From Odontesthes bonariensis (Eukaryota > Chordata > Actinopteri > Atheriniformes > Atherinopsidae), in contig NC_134516.1 in the NCBI RefSeq assembly GCF_027942865.1, positions 25,999,322 through 26,063,321 on the forward strand: a stretch of 64,000 nucleotides of DNA. The letters run 5' to 3'. Below the pieces are notes generated by a model. The model made no database searches and had not been told where the DNA came from. It saw nothing but the letters and a program-made list of their open reading frames with translations. The translations under genes were made by a program, and so were the position numbers. The first letter of the stretch is position 1, and every line of letters starts with the position of its first letter. Shown here piece by piece: positions 10,099 through 19,135 of this stretch.

Positions 10099-12041
10099 GT
10101 CATGCAGGGGGAGGTACTCACGGTCAGAACAGTCTCTGTTTGAGCTACATCATGGAGCACAGTGAGGTGTTGTTCTCCACAAGTTGAACAGGGCTTCTTC
10201 AACGTGCAGTTGTCAGATGGATGTCCTCTCCCACACCTCCAGCATCTTTTCTTCTCCTTTATCCAGCCAGCCTTTGCATTGTTGGTGAGCTTGGCAAAGT
10301 CGCTACAGGCGTTGAGGTAGTGTTCTTGGTTACTACAGTAAGGGCAATAGGGCTTAAACCTGTCACGCTTGGATGACTGTAGTGGGGTGCTGGATGCAGG
10401 AGCTGGATTATGTTGCTGTGCCCCCTGGTGGTTGCCGAGTAGAATAGTTGCAGATTTCACTCTTGGCTGCTTCACAGTTCTGCGCTCGCGACTGTCAGCA
10501 TGTGTGGGTTCTGGGGGACATGCACTTATCCGACGGGATACCTGCAGCGTCTGGACTTTCCTCTCGAGCCAGTCTGCCAGATCTGGAAGGGCATATGTCC
10601 TGTCACTGCCACTCTGGATGATTCCCCTGTTGAAGCAGTAATCTGCGAAGGCATCTCTGAAGTTGGGAGGCAGCTTAGTGAGTAGTGTGTCAACATTAGA
10701 ACCACACATCAGTTCTGAAGAGGAGGGACCTTGCATTGTGCTTAACATGCCCACTAGCGTTCCAACTGATGCTGCAAAATCTTCAATACCTTGATAGTCT
10801 CCGGCCTTGACAGGTGGAGCGTTCAGGATGGCATTGAGTTCTCCCTGCACAAGCTGTCTAGGCTGACCATATCTTTGCATGAGAGCTTGCATGGCAGTAG
10901 TGTATGGCGTTGCACTGTGGATGAACCGCTTGGCTATTTGGAGTGCAGCAGGGAATCTGAGGTGGTCAAGAAGGACTTGGTACTTGTAGTCTTCACTTAA
11001 GTGTCTGTGGGGCCCAAGAACACTGTCCAGGCCCTTTTTAAGCATCAGGAAGTCACTTTCCTTCCCGGAGGCAAAAACGGTCAGTTTGGGCTTGGGGATG
11101 CCATATGATGAGGCAATAACCATCTCTAAAACACCTGGTGTATTAGTGTTGTCTGGTGGCTGTACAGGTGGAAGAGGCTGCTGAGGATAATAGTGTTGGA
11201 CAGGAGGAGCAGGATAATATGCAGGCGGATAGGGGTATTGCTGAGGAGGAGGCTGCCAATACTTGGGTGCACTGTTGGCTGGTCGTGATGGGGCATGTGC
11301 AGTCTGAATCGGTGGGGCATGAACTGCAGAGACTGCAGGTGGCACCATCGAGGTAGTTGGATGTGCTGATGAGATGGAGGCTACAGAGTCCACACGTCCC
11401 ATCTGTGAAAGGGGAGCCGATCGTATATATTCACCTTCTGATGCTTGGTCCACATCAGCCTGCAGTGCAGAAGAAGCTTGGTTCACAGCCTCCGCAGGTG
11501 TAGCAGAGTGTGCAGCGTGCGTTGATGGAGCTGCAGCCCTGTCCTGATCCTGAGAGAGCACCATCGGAGCTGGGATTTTTGATGAAGATGGATAATGGAT
11601 CCCGGTGGTACCGGGACACATCTTCTCAAGATGGGGAAGGCTACTGTACTGAGACATATCGGCAGCATAAGGGTGTGAGCGATATGTGGGGTGAGTGTAA
11701 CCAGCCTGAGGGTGAGGAGTCAGTCGTACATTGTTCATTTCAGCCTCTAACTCTCTCATTTGGTGTCTCACGTTTTGCCAGCGTGCCTCTAGCCGCTCAA
11801 GTCTGTCATCAGGGCTCTCATAGGACGGATATGTGGACACTGGATATGGAGGGAATCCTCCAATGTTGGGTGGTGCTGCATATGTTGTCATAGGCGACAC
11901 TGTCCTTGTCACGGTGTGATGAGGGGGTTGAAACGGGTAGCCAAGCTCATAGTCCTCCAGATGTCCGGGAATGCGTCGCATCCTGCTGGGACGGGGACTA
12001 GGTGGCTGCTGCTCGTCGTAATATCCTCTGCTTGTAGCCAT
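10095..12041 (-). CDS. gag: BEL/Pao gag
   Basis: An uninterrupted Gag of about 648 residues from the Met at 12,041 (MATSRGYYDEQ). An in-frame Met six codons upstream (12,059) lies inside the primer-binding site and is less likely. The N-terminal third is Pro-, Tyr- and Gln-rich with a short coiled-coil-like segment (LEARWQNVRHQMRELEAEM). A capsid-like middle region follows. Near the C-terminus are three zinc-binding modules: CX2CX4HX4C, CX2CX3HX4C and CX2CX3HX4H, the usual BEL arrangement. The frame ends shortly after the last module, at the point where the protease region should begin, consistent with an internal deletion at about 10,100. Role: particle assembly and RNA packaging. Confidence 0.88.
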   Translation of the reverse strand: MATSRGYYDEQQPPSPRPSRMRRIPGHLEDYELGYPFQPPHHTVTRTVSPMTTYAAPPNIGGFPPYPVSTYPSYESPDDRLERLEARWQNVRHQMRELEAEMNNVRLTPHPQAGYTHPTYRSHPYAADMSQYSSLPHLEKMCPGTTGIHYPSSSKIPAPMVLSQDQDRAAAPSTHAAHSATPAEAVNQASSALQADVDQASEGEYIRSAPLSQMGRVDSVASISSAHPTTSMVPPAVSAVHAPPIQTAHAPSRPANSAPKYWQPPPQQYPYPPAYYPAPPVQHYYPQQPLPPVQPPDNTNTPGVLEMVIASSYGIPKPKLTVFASGKESDFLMLKKGLDSVLGPHRHLSEDYKYQVLLDHLRFPAALQIAKRFIHSATPYTTAMQALMQRYGQPRQLVQGELNAILNAPPVKAGDYQGIEDFAASVGTLVGMLSTMQGPSSSELMCGSNVDTLLTKLPPNFRDAFADYCFNRGIIQSGSDRTYALPDLADWLERKVQTLQVSRRISACPPEPTHADSRERRTVKQPRVKSATILLGNHQGAQQHNPAPASSTPLQSSKRDRFKPYCPYCSNQEHYLNACSDFAKLTNNAKAGWIKEKKRCWRCGRGHPSDNCTLKKPCSTCGEQHLTVLHDVAQTETVLTVSTSPCMT

Positions 12042-12057
12042 AGCGCAGCTTGTGTAC

Positions 12058-12075
12058 ATCCGGCTCGAAGGACCA
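12058..12075 (-). other. Primer-binding site, tRNA-Tyr type
   Basis: The plus strand reads 'atccggctcgaaggacca', which is the 3' end of eukaryotic tRNA-Tyr including CCA. The minus-strand DNA is therefore complementary to that tRNA, two bases inside the 5' LTR. This fixes the element's orientation independently of the open frames. Confidence 0.85.
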
Positions 12076-12077
12076 CT

Positions 12078-12431
12078 TGTAGAATATATTTTGGATGCTG
12101 GCGTACACAGTCTGGCCTTAGTCTTCTGCTAGAAAAACTGCAGCTACTCCAGAGGTTTCTTTAAATCTTATTTATTGATCCACACAGATCGGAACAGGAC
12201 ACACCATTTGTGTTAGTTGTGGTTTCATTGTACTCACGCACAACCGACACTTATAACAGGAATGACGGGTCCGGCCCGGTTCGGTTTACACCGTTATGAA
12301 TGTGCTCAGCGACCAACAGGTAACACTGCTGCAGTCAGGCTATATTGTTCACGTGTAAATCCAGGACTAATCGGGTCCTTCCGGATGTGATGGTGACGTC
12401 ACACGCACGGCAGAGCAGGGAAGTTTGCACA
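12078..12431 (-). repeat. BEL/Pao 5' LTR
   Basis: 354 bp, apparently identical to the 3' LTR (6,041-6,394), followed by the ACATT duplication at 12,432-12,436. It holds the same CRE palindrome (12,394-12,401), which would lie in the promoter part of the U3-like region on the element's strand. Confidence 0.93.
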
Positions 12432-12436
12432 ACATT

Positions 12437-13480
12437 CATCTTGAAAATCAACAGATATCAGCTCGCTGCACTTTTGCCTGAAAGGATAACAAATCCAAGC
12501 CTGCAATTGTTATTAAGTTTTAAACAAGAGGCACAAGACTGAAGCGTTGGAACAGACAATTATAGCAGATAATAAAACACTTGTGATCTGTGGTGATTTC
12601 AACACTGACCTCTTAAAGGTACATACTCCTAAACAAACTTGTGATTTCTTGGCTGTGTTATACGGTAGAGGCTTGTATTCACTGATCACAAAGCCGAGCA
12701 GAGGAGCCACAGATAGTGCAACATTAACTGACAACATTTTTACACATTCCTTGGACACTGGTATAAATAGTGGTTTGGTAATAAGTGATGTAAGTGATCA
12801 TTTAGCTGTATTTGCAACATTTAATGATCAGCTACAGAGGAAGAAAACAGAAAAGCGTAGATATGAAAGGGTAAGGACTGTTAAAGCAATTAATGCTTCA
12901 GAAATGAGCTTTAAAACAAGAGTGGAATGAGTTTCATACAGATGAAGTAAACACTGCAGACAATTCATTCAACTGTTATTTATCTCTCTATGATAAACAC
13001 TGTCCAACAGGTTTATGTTCACATAAGCATAGTTATGCTGAGAAACCTCGGATAACAAAGGCATTAAAAAATGCATGTGAGAAGAAAAATAAACTTTATG
13101 GAGACTTCATCAAAACTAGAACAGAGGTTGCTGAAAAACGCTGAGATGTACAAAAACAGGCTGACCAACATGTTGAGGCAAGCAAAGAAGCAACATTATG
13201 ATAAAATGTTACAAATAAATCAAAATAATATGAAGCGCACATGGAACATCCTAAATAATGTAATGGTGAATAAGCCTTGATCACCAGATCAACCTAAGTG
13301 TTTCATAAAGGACAATAAGGTGTTTGGCAATCTGACTGAAGCGGCTGATGAATTTAACTCTTTTTTTTTTGTGAATGTGGACCGAGCTCAGCAAAGGAAA
13401 TTACAAATAAACATGGAGATACAGGAAGTGGCTGGAAAGGAGAAAGTAAGGTGATGCCGTCAATGTTTCTTGGTGGACTA
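12437..13480 (+). pseudogene. Non-LTR retrotransposon endonuclease and linker fragment, copy A
   Basis: From 12,540 the frame reads a C-terminal piece of an APE-type LINE endonuclease: the GDFNTDL motif, then DNIFTHSLD and the terminal SDH catalytic motif (ISDVSDHLAVF). From about 13,071, after stops, comes the basic linker that lies between endonuclease and reverse transcriptase (KKQHYDKMLQIN, TWNILNNVM). The frame continues to about 13,470 with FVNVDRAQ, which copy B lacks. The first half of the endonuclease and the whole reverse transcriptase are missing, and several stops interrupt it. It is close to jockey/CR1/L2-type LINEs; I cannot name the clade. Confidence 0.75.
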
Positions 13481-13486
13481 AGTGAA

Positions 13487-13824
13487 ATGGCGTAAATCTG
13501 GTGTCTTTTCAGCCCGTGCATGTGTTTAAAATGCTTGTTGCAGTGGATGCAGTGATAGGGCCGATCGTCTGTGTGGCACTGTGTGTGTCTGTTCAGTGTT
13601 CTGACACAATCAAATGCTTTAGAGCAAACGGGGCACACTTTGAGGGCTTTCTTTGCCACGTTTTGAACAGGTGCAGATGGGCTCTCCTCAGACGTCCCAG
13701 GAGGTGTTTCTAAATGAGCTTCCTTTGTGTCGCTGTCACAGTTCTGAGCGTCAGCGCCTGCCAGAATCTGCTCCAGCCTCTTGCTCTGCAGTGTGTCCTT
13801 AAAACATCTGAGGAAACTGGACAA
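13487..13824 (-). pseudogene. C2H2 zinc-finger protein remnant, copy A
   Basis: A minus-strand frame from MSSFLRCFKDTL (13,824) with an acidic and Ser-rich stretch, then one complete finger (CPVCSKAFDCVRTLNRHTQCH) and the start of a second (CIHCNKHFKHMHGLKRH). A few residues later the sequence leaves the family and runs into the LINE remnant. Copy B keeps at least two further finger-like modules, so copy A is a 3'-truncated fragment. The ends of both copies suggest a dead multi-finger gene or retrocopy. The specific parent gene is not recognised. Confidence 0.65.
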
Positions 13825-14072
13825 GTGGAGGACAAAAGAAGAAGTGTCAGACCTAAAAAACTATCTACAGAAGATGAACAATATCTGAAAGTGATGTCCT
13901 TAAGAAAGAGGAAAAAATCCAGCAAAGACCTGACACAGGAGCTGAGAGATGCATCTGGACCTTCAGCTGATCCATCGGCTGTTGGCCCGAGCCTCATCAG
14001 AGATGGGCTCCATGGAAGGGTGGCTGTCAGGAAGCCGTTCTTAAGGAAGGGAAACAGTAAGCATTGTTTCTA
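13810..14072 (+). pseudogene. Tc1-like transposase N-terminal HTH fragment, copy A
   Basis: The plus frame reads RRSVRPKKLSTEDEQYL, RKRKKSSKDLTQELRDASG and GLHGRVAVRKPFLRKGN. These are the second helix-turn-helix and linker of fish Tc1 transposases. The DDE catalytic domain is absent. It begins within about 15 bp of the zinc-finger start on the other strand. Copy B (62,329-62,510) has lost the last 80 bp. Confidence 0.8.
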
Positions 14073-14594
14073 AGTGCTTGTTAAAATGATCATTTTAGAT
14101 AGTAATTAAGTGTTTTTAGACGATGTGAAAACCGTTTGCTGTGACTTTCAAATCTGCTTCAAAACCTGGACGTGTTTCTTCAGATAAACTCCTGACCAGC
14201 GGTGAAAAAGCAGTGAAAATGTCTGGCCTGTATAAACTTTATGATGTCAAACAAGATCTGAGATGACATCGATTGTGATGTCACTACAGTGATGACATCA
14301 CAGCTTTGTGAAGGCTTCTGCTCTGTCTCTTCTGGTCTGTGGTTCCAACCACAGATTCTGGATGGAAGTGAAGTCCGGATTCCAGAATGTTGATTTGTGT
14401 TCTCTGTTAATCTCTGGACGACTTCAGCTGATTACTTCCTGTCACTGTCACGTTGGAAGGTCCACTTCTGCCAGTTTTTCAGCATACTCATAGCAAATCT
14501 GAGAATACAAGCTGGAAGAGTATCTCTTTCCGCTTGCAACAAAATTTACCTCATTCTTTGGCTTCCGGAACACTCGCAAATTAGCATGGCTTCA

Positions 14595-14667
14595 GTTTCC
14601 GTAGTGTAGCGGTTATCACGTTTGCCTCACATGCGAAAGGTCCTCAGTTCGAAACTGGGCGGAAACA
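14595..14667 (+). tRNA. tRNA-Val (CAC)
   Basis: 73 nt with a full cloverleaf. Acceptor GTTTCCG pairs with CGGAAAC; the anticodon stem TTTGC/GCGAA (one G-T) carries loop CTCACAT, so the anticodon is CAC. The T-arm has the TTCGAAA loop, and the discriminator is A. Internal A and B boxes are intact, so it may be functional. Confidence 0.93.
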
Positions 14668-14888
14668 TTACTTGTTCCTCCTTTATTTATTTCATCCTTG
14701 TGTGAAGATGTATGACTGCACGTTAATGATAGCAACATCAACATATTCATAATTATGGATAGGAGGGGAGCCTCATCTGCTATTCTTGACATGTAAAGTC
14801 AATTTTTGCAGGTTTTCAAAAGATTTTCTCTTGCTATGGTGTGAAACGGACTTTGGCGAATCCCTAGCTGCTGAGCGAAAATGGCAGC

Positions 14889-14955
14889 CTTCCGTCAAGG
14901 AATCGAACCCTGTTCCTCCGCTTGACAGGCTGATTCTAACCTTTGACCATTGAAG
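14889..14955 (-). pseudogene. Degenerate tRNA-Asp-like sequence
   Basis: The minus strand contains 'cagcctgtcaagcgg' and 'gggttcgattcc', corresponding to the anticodon arm (GTC) and T-arm of tRNA-Asp. The acceptor 5' strand no longer pairs well with the 3' strand and the D-arm is eroded. I read it as a dead copy within the tRNA cluster. Confidence 0.55.
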
Positions 14956-15106
14956 AAGATACAGAATGTGTTGACTGACTGTCGTGCCAATTCTGAGAAT
15001 ACAAGCTGTAAGAGTATCACTGAAAAATTGACAAAAAAACACGTTGCTAAAACCATTTCATTGTCAAGCATTTGCATGACTGAGAGCGTAAATTGACTGT
15101 GGAAGG

Positions 15107-15178
15107 GGTTCCATGGTGTAAAGGTCAGCACTCTGGACTCTGAATCCAGTGATCCGAGTTCAAATCTCGGTGGAACCT
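15107..15178 (+). tRNA. tRNA-Gln (CTG)
   Basis: 72 nt. Acceptor GGTTCCA pairs with TGGAACC, and the anticodon stem TCTGG flanks loop ACTCTGAAT with anticodon CTG. The T-arm CCGAGTTCAAATCTCGG is perfect. It is very close to the vertebrate tRNA-Gln(CTG) consensus. The downstream flank 'ttcaggtgtgtgctgtc' recurs behind the chimera at 15,515. Confidence 0.93.
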
Positions 15179-15514
15179 TCAGGTGTGTGCTGTCATGGTT
15201 GCGTTCTGGAAAGAAGATGAGTTGAGTAGGCTAGTCAGTCGTGAAAGGACACCAGAGTGCTCAATTCCAGCTGAGAGGATCTGTGCTATGTGACATCACA
15301 CCTCTGTGTTGCCAGTTGAATCTTTTTTGGTTTCCTCTTGCATGTTCATTTACGATGCTTCTATTTATCCATACTCTCCCAGAGGAGTGTGTTACAATCC
15401 CACTTCTGACTCAATTTGTTGCGACTCCACAATCTCTTTCCGCTAGCAACAAAATTTGGGAAAACTTACCTCATTCTTTGGCTTCCGGAACACTAGTGAA
15501 TAGGTATGGCTTCA

Positions 15515-15558
15515 GTTTCCGTAGTGTAGTGGTTATCACGTTCGCCTCAGTGGAACCT
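15515..15558 (+). pseudogene. Chimeric tRNA: Val 5' half joined to Gln 3' end
   Basis: 15,515-15,549 is the 5' half of tRNA-Val (acceptor strand, D-arm, anticodon 5' stem, loop up to CTCA). It runs directly into GTGGAACCT, the 3' acceptor end of tRNA-Gln, and then into about 60 bp that match the sequence behind the real tRNA-Gln at 15,179. The upstream flank matches that of the Val gene at 14,595. So a deletion between a Val and a Gln gene in a duplicated Val-Gln unit produced it. It has no T-arm and cannot fold as a tRNA. Confidence 0.85.
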
Positions 15559-16470
15559 TCAGGTGTGTGCTGTCATGGTTGTGTTCTGGAGAGAAGATGA
15601 GTTGAGTAAAGTACCTCTATAACTGATGTTTTATGTAAAACAGAGCACATGGTCAATTAGCTTTTTAAAAATCTTTATTTTAAAGAAAACGATCAAAACA
15701 AGAGTTTTTCTGGAAGAGATTTAAATAAGTTCTGAATATGCATTGAAGAGAGGTTACATTTGAGTCTATTTTCTTTGTACAAAACTTAAAGCAAAAACCT
15801 GAAGTCTGCACACTGAGGAAAACTGGTTTTGAGGATAATTATGAAATTTCCTCCTAATAACCAACTTGGGTCGGTGTCCCCAGTGGAACATTTTATGTGT
15901 AGTCTACAGGTTTCATGTTTTCAGCTGGAGATGGATGCTTTTTGTTCTGTATGTTACATATTTTTATCTTGATCAGGACATTCAGAACGCTTGCATGCAC
16001 AGGTAAGTCCAGCTTCAGTTCCAGGTGTACTCGTCCATTTAACTGGACCACCATGTTGTCCCAGCGTACATGCACGGGATAGACTGTGTAGGAAACCTTC
16101 ATGGCATTCTGCTGCCTCTAACTTTCTCTGTGGGACATCACGCTGCATGGAAGTGCAGCTGAAATCGCTGCCAACATGTTGTCTTTAAGTCACCTGAAGG
16201 GGGATTTTCTCACATGAGGCTGCGGTTACAAAATCAGGATTTTATTAGAGCAGAGCGACAGTCTGGACATGCTTTAAGTGACCACGAGTTGACACGTAGT
16301 CTTAATGGGCTGATTTTCAGTTTAGCCGTCTGACAGAAGAAACAGAAAAATATGTGGATGAGAGCAGCTTTATTGGGAATTTGGCTGGAAATATACACTC
16401 ATTCTTTCCTGTTTTTACTAAAAGATGCAGAAATATTAAACTCTGTAACATGTGTTTAGTGCACCAACCC
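15559..16470. other. Non-coding interval
   Basis: AT-rich. A minus-strand frame at 15,893-16,102 (KVSYTVYPVHVRWDNMVVQL) has protein-like character, but I recognise no family and see no splice context, so no gene is called. Confidence 0.4.
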
Positions 16471-16478
16471 ATGCCAAC

Positions 16479-16680
16479 TCAGTTAGCATACATACAGTTA
16501 TAGGAATAGTTTACTGAATGTCCCATCCTGTAGACAGCCTCAGTGTTGCATTTCCAGTCCAGTCTGCTGTCCAGGTGAACCCTCAGGTATCTGTAATCCT
16601 CAACCACCTCTTCACCGAGGATGGAGACAGTGTTCAGCTGACTGCTGCTCCTCCTAAAATCCACAATCATCTCTTTTGTT
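16479..16680 (-). pseudogene. LINE reverse-transcriptase C-terminal fragment
   Basis: The minus strand encodes MIVDFRRSSS, then VSILGEEVVEDYRYL, then HLDSRLDWKCNTEAVY. This is the post-catalytic part of Rex1/L2-like LINE reverse transcriptases (the VDFRR, YKYLG and NTE-type motifs). No catalytic FADD region is present and no frame continues upstream. A similar fragment lies at 63,550-63,815 on plus. Confidence 0.65.
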
Positions 16681-17118
16681 TGTATTCAGATGAGGCGATA
16701 GTTTATTTTCCTATAGATGTGATAGTTTCATGTAGATGTGCTGAGGTGTGACAGGGAAGCTGTTGGTACATGGAGGATGTGAGGTCTGTAGCAGGAGGCA
16801 GCAGCATGCTGAGTTTGTCTGAACTCTTCCATCTGTCTGATCCCACATTATCCCAAAGCCTGTGAGCTTTTCCATTCCTGACCACACATCCCTCACACTG
16901 TTCTGCTGCAGATAGTTTCCCACCGACTTGCTCTCTTCCTTTTTTCTTCACACTCCTCCTTAACTCCCTGTTTCCCTCCATGAAGGCCTTCTTCTTTATG
17001 CTCAGTGGCTGCAACACAAGTTCACATCAACCAGGCGTTTGTTCAGAAAACAGCGTCACAGCTTTGGACTCAGGAAGTGTTTCAGATGTCAGCTGTCACT
17101 CAGACACACTCTCATAGG

Positions 17119-17191
17119 GCCTGGATAGCTCAGTTGGTAGAGCATCAGACTTTTAATCTGAGGGTCCAGGGTTCAAGTCCCTGTTCAGGTG
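17119..17191 (+). tRNA. tRNA-Lys (TTT)
   Basis: 73 nt. Acceptor GCCTGGA pairs with TTCAGGT (with G-T pairs), the D-arm is standard (TAGCTCAGTTGGTAGAGC), the anticodon arm is CAGACTTTTAATCTG with anticodon TTT, and the T-arm CAGGGTTCAAGTCCCTG is perfect. Two acceptor substitutions relative to the common vertebrate tRNA-Lys keep pairing through G-T, so it may be functional or lightly eroded. Confidence 0.9.
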
Positions 17192-17810
17192 TAGAAATGT
17201 AATCTCCCACTTAACCTGTACTTCCCTCTATGCCTGCACTCTGTTTCTACACTGTCACCTCTGACAGAGCCTGGCTGATGCTTTTCCTTCTATGTAGCTT
17301 ATTGTTAGCTTTGCTGTTAGCTGCATCGTTATATCCTCATTTGTAACTTATATAAACTATAGAATAATTCTATAGAAACTATAGAAATCACCTTAAATAC
17401 ACCAGCTGCAGAGTGTTGATCACATTCACTGAAACTACAACAGGTTAAGAGCATTTATCATGAATAGCTCTGCTTTATATCAGGGCTTCTTTTCACTTAG
17501 ATTTCACTATTTGGACAATCTGTAATGAATGGAACAGAACACAAGACATTACAAAGATAAATCAACACTGGTGAAGTTTAAACAACAAGGGCATTGTTTG
17601 CTTCATTTAAGTGGATATAAAACAAAGCACTTCATCAGAAAAATCAGTGGCAGAAATATATTTTGTAAAGGCCTCAAGAGACACAGATGTTGGAGGAAGT
17701 TGCGTAAACTGTGATGATGTCACAAGTTCAGTCGCAGTGGTGCTTCCAGCTTCTCTGGAGTTTGGTGTGTTCCACATAAGGAGCAGTACTCTTTAGTATT
17801 CATTCAACTA
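17192..17810. other. Non-coding interval before the 8.2-kb tandem units
   Basis: No gene or recognisable element is seen. Homology with the second unit starts abruptly at 17,811 ('cttacaagcaggctttt'). Confidence 0.4.
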
Positions 17811-18018
17811 CTTACAAGCAGGCTTTTCAAACAATGCTTCTGTCGCAGAATTTTTATTTGCCTACACCAAGTACATTTGGGCGATTGAATCTATCATGAA
17901 GAATTTTGAGTGTGACTTCAGGCTAATGTGAAAGAGCTGTCTTTCTTTCAGTTTGCATCCACCTTTGCCACATCCAGCTGTTAATCATTTCCTCCACAGA
18001 GGACAAAGGAAAGACAAC

Positions 18019-18057
18019 TGGAGAATGCGGGCGTCGATCCCGCTACCTCTCACTTGC
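18019..18057 (-). pseudogene. tRNA-Ala 3' half (split gene, unit 1)
   Basis: On minus: the 3' anticodon stem GTGAG, variable bases AGGTA, perfect T-arm GCGGG-ATCGACG-CCCGC, and acceptor ATTCTCC with discriminator A. It pairs with the 5' half at 25,169-25,206 (GGGGAAT). The two halves together are one tRNA-Ala with 7.1 kb of transposase-gene DNA between them. Confidence 0.85.
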
Positions 18058-18089
18058 TCAATTTCGCCAAAGTAAGCCCAAAGTAAGCC

Positions 18090-18295
18090 CACATTAGCCA
18101 ATCACGTCTCAGTTGAGCTTACTTTTGACCAATCACGTTTCCCCCTTTGGGCTTACTTTCGGCTTACATTTGACCAATCAGCGTTCCTCCCTCCCATTTC
18201 TTACTTTTGACCAATCACTGTTCGTCCTTCCTCTCCGGCATACTTTGCCGCATTCTGTAGTCCGGCAGTTCTCAACTTTCCATCTATCTCTAAGG
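18090..18295 (+). promoter_or_regulatory. CCAAT-rich promoter and first (non-coding) exon, unit 1
   Basis: Four direct CCAAT boxes in the context CCAATCA (18,098, 18,129, 18,174 and 18,211) alternate with 'aagtaagccc'-type repeats. No TATA box is evident. A short exon appears to end at AAG|GTAAGT (donor at 18,295). The same layout is preserved in unit 2. Multiple NF-Y-type sites are typical of TATA-less vertebrate promoters. Function is inferred. Confidence 0.55.
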
Positions 18296-18476
18296 TAAGT
18301 CGTGTTTTATTCTGTTATTGACCGTAAACTTGTAAGCTTTTCTAGGGTAAATAAATAGCAAAGGGTGTCGCTAAACGTAGTATAAAATGCAAAATATAAA
18401 AAGTTAAAAATATCGCCTGATATGCGAGTGTGTGAATGATGAGCGAAGCCGCGCTGTTTTATGATAGCTGGAAAAC

Positions 18477-18571
18477 GGATGAATGGATGGATGGATGAAT
18501 GGATGGATGATGGATGAATGGATAGATGGATGGATGAATGGATAGATGGATAGATGGATGGATAGATGGAG
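18477..18571 (+). repeat. (GATG)n/(GATA)n microsatellite, unit 1
   Basis: Imperfect 'gatggatgaatg' repeats in the first intron of the transposase-like gene. The equivalent at 26,694-26,775 is shorter. Confidence 0.85.
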
Positions 18572-19135
18572 TAGTGCCAGGAGACAGTTCTGTTTTTAAA
18601 AATGTAGCTCGGTAGGTCAACAAACTAATAGAAGTCTAACGTAGCTGTCATGCTACCATACAACGCGAATAAGTGTTAGCATTACAGTTACAGAGTACAG
18701 TTAATAAACATCACAGCAATTATCCTAGGCCTGCCGCTGCATGTATTAAAACCAATATGGACAGATATACTGTATGTATGTATTGAAAGTTAGCCTAATG
18801 ACATTTTACATTGCTCTGATGGGTTGGCGTGACGTCAATGTGGCGTTAATCCACGGATCTGATTAGCTGATTTTAGTTCTGATAGAAAGGAAAATAAATA
18901 ACCTTAATAAATTCAGCCTGGGAAAGAAGCTCTGGCTGCACCCCCTGCTGTTTGTCACACCTCTGTGTTACAGCAGGTGCGAGGGTGTGGAATAGGGGCG
19001 TGGCATGTATGGGAAAACTAACACTTTCCCTCAGCTCTGTGTGCAGCTGCTCTGTGTTTGTTTGTTTAATGAGTGAGGGGGGCAGCCTCTGTTACAGATG
19101 AATTTACACATTTTTTCAAAATTTTCATTCACAGA

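Larger units (their letters stand above)
6041..12431 (-). mobile_element. BEL/Pao LTR retrotransposon, full length but defective
   Basis: A 6,391-bp element on the minus strand with two 354-bp LTRs that look identical by eye. It has a tRNA-Tyr-type primer site, gag and pol, and a 5-bp ACATT target duplication. The order (zinc-knuckle gag, reverse transcriptase, RNase H, integrase) and the peptide style are those of BEL/Pao. There is no envelope frame. The protease core normally found between gag and reverse transcriptase is not recognisable, and pol carries one in-frame TGA. Identical LTRs mean a recent insertion. The empty site in copy B means it arrived after the segmental duplication, or was not present on the copy that was duplicated. 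Confidence 0.93.
1..14482 (+). repeat. Segmental duplication, copy A (partner about 55,335-62,921)
   Basis: This block matches 55,335-62,921 in the same order and orientation, from the window edge to 'ccagtttttcagca' near 14,480. Differences are mostly whole-segment events. Copy A alone has the BEL/Pao element (6,041-12,431), a hAT-like insertion (2,332-3,314) and about 80 bp of Tc1 sequence. Copy A lacks about 470 bp present at 58,030-58,500. Single-base differences are sparse, so the duplication looks fairly young. The left limit is not visible because it continues beyond the window. Confidence 0.9.

Noticed and set aside
10085-10150. An intron at the gag-pol junction of the BEL element (GTGAGT occurs near 10,123 on minus)
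   Set aside because: No acceptor in a sensible place would restore the protease, and BEL elements normally translate gag-pol as one unit. Internal deletion is simpler.
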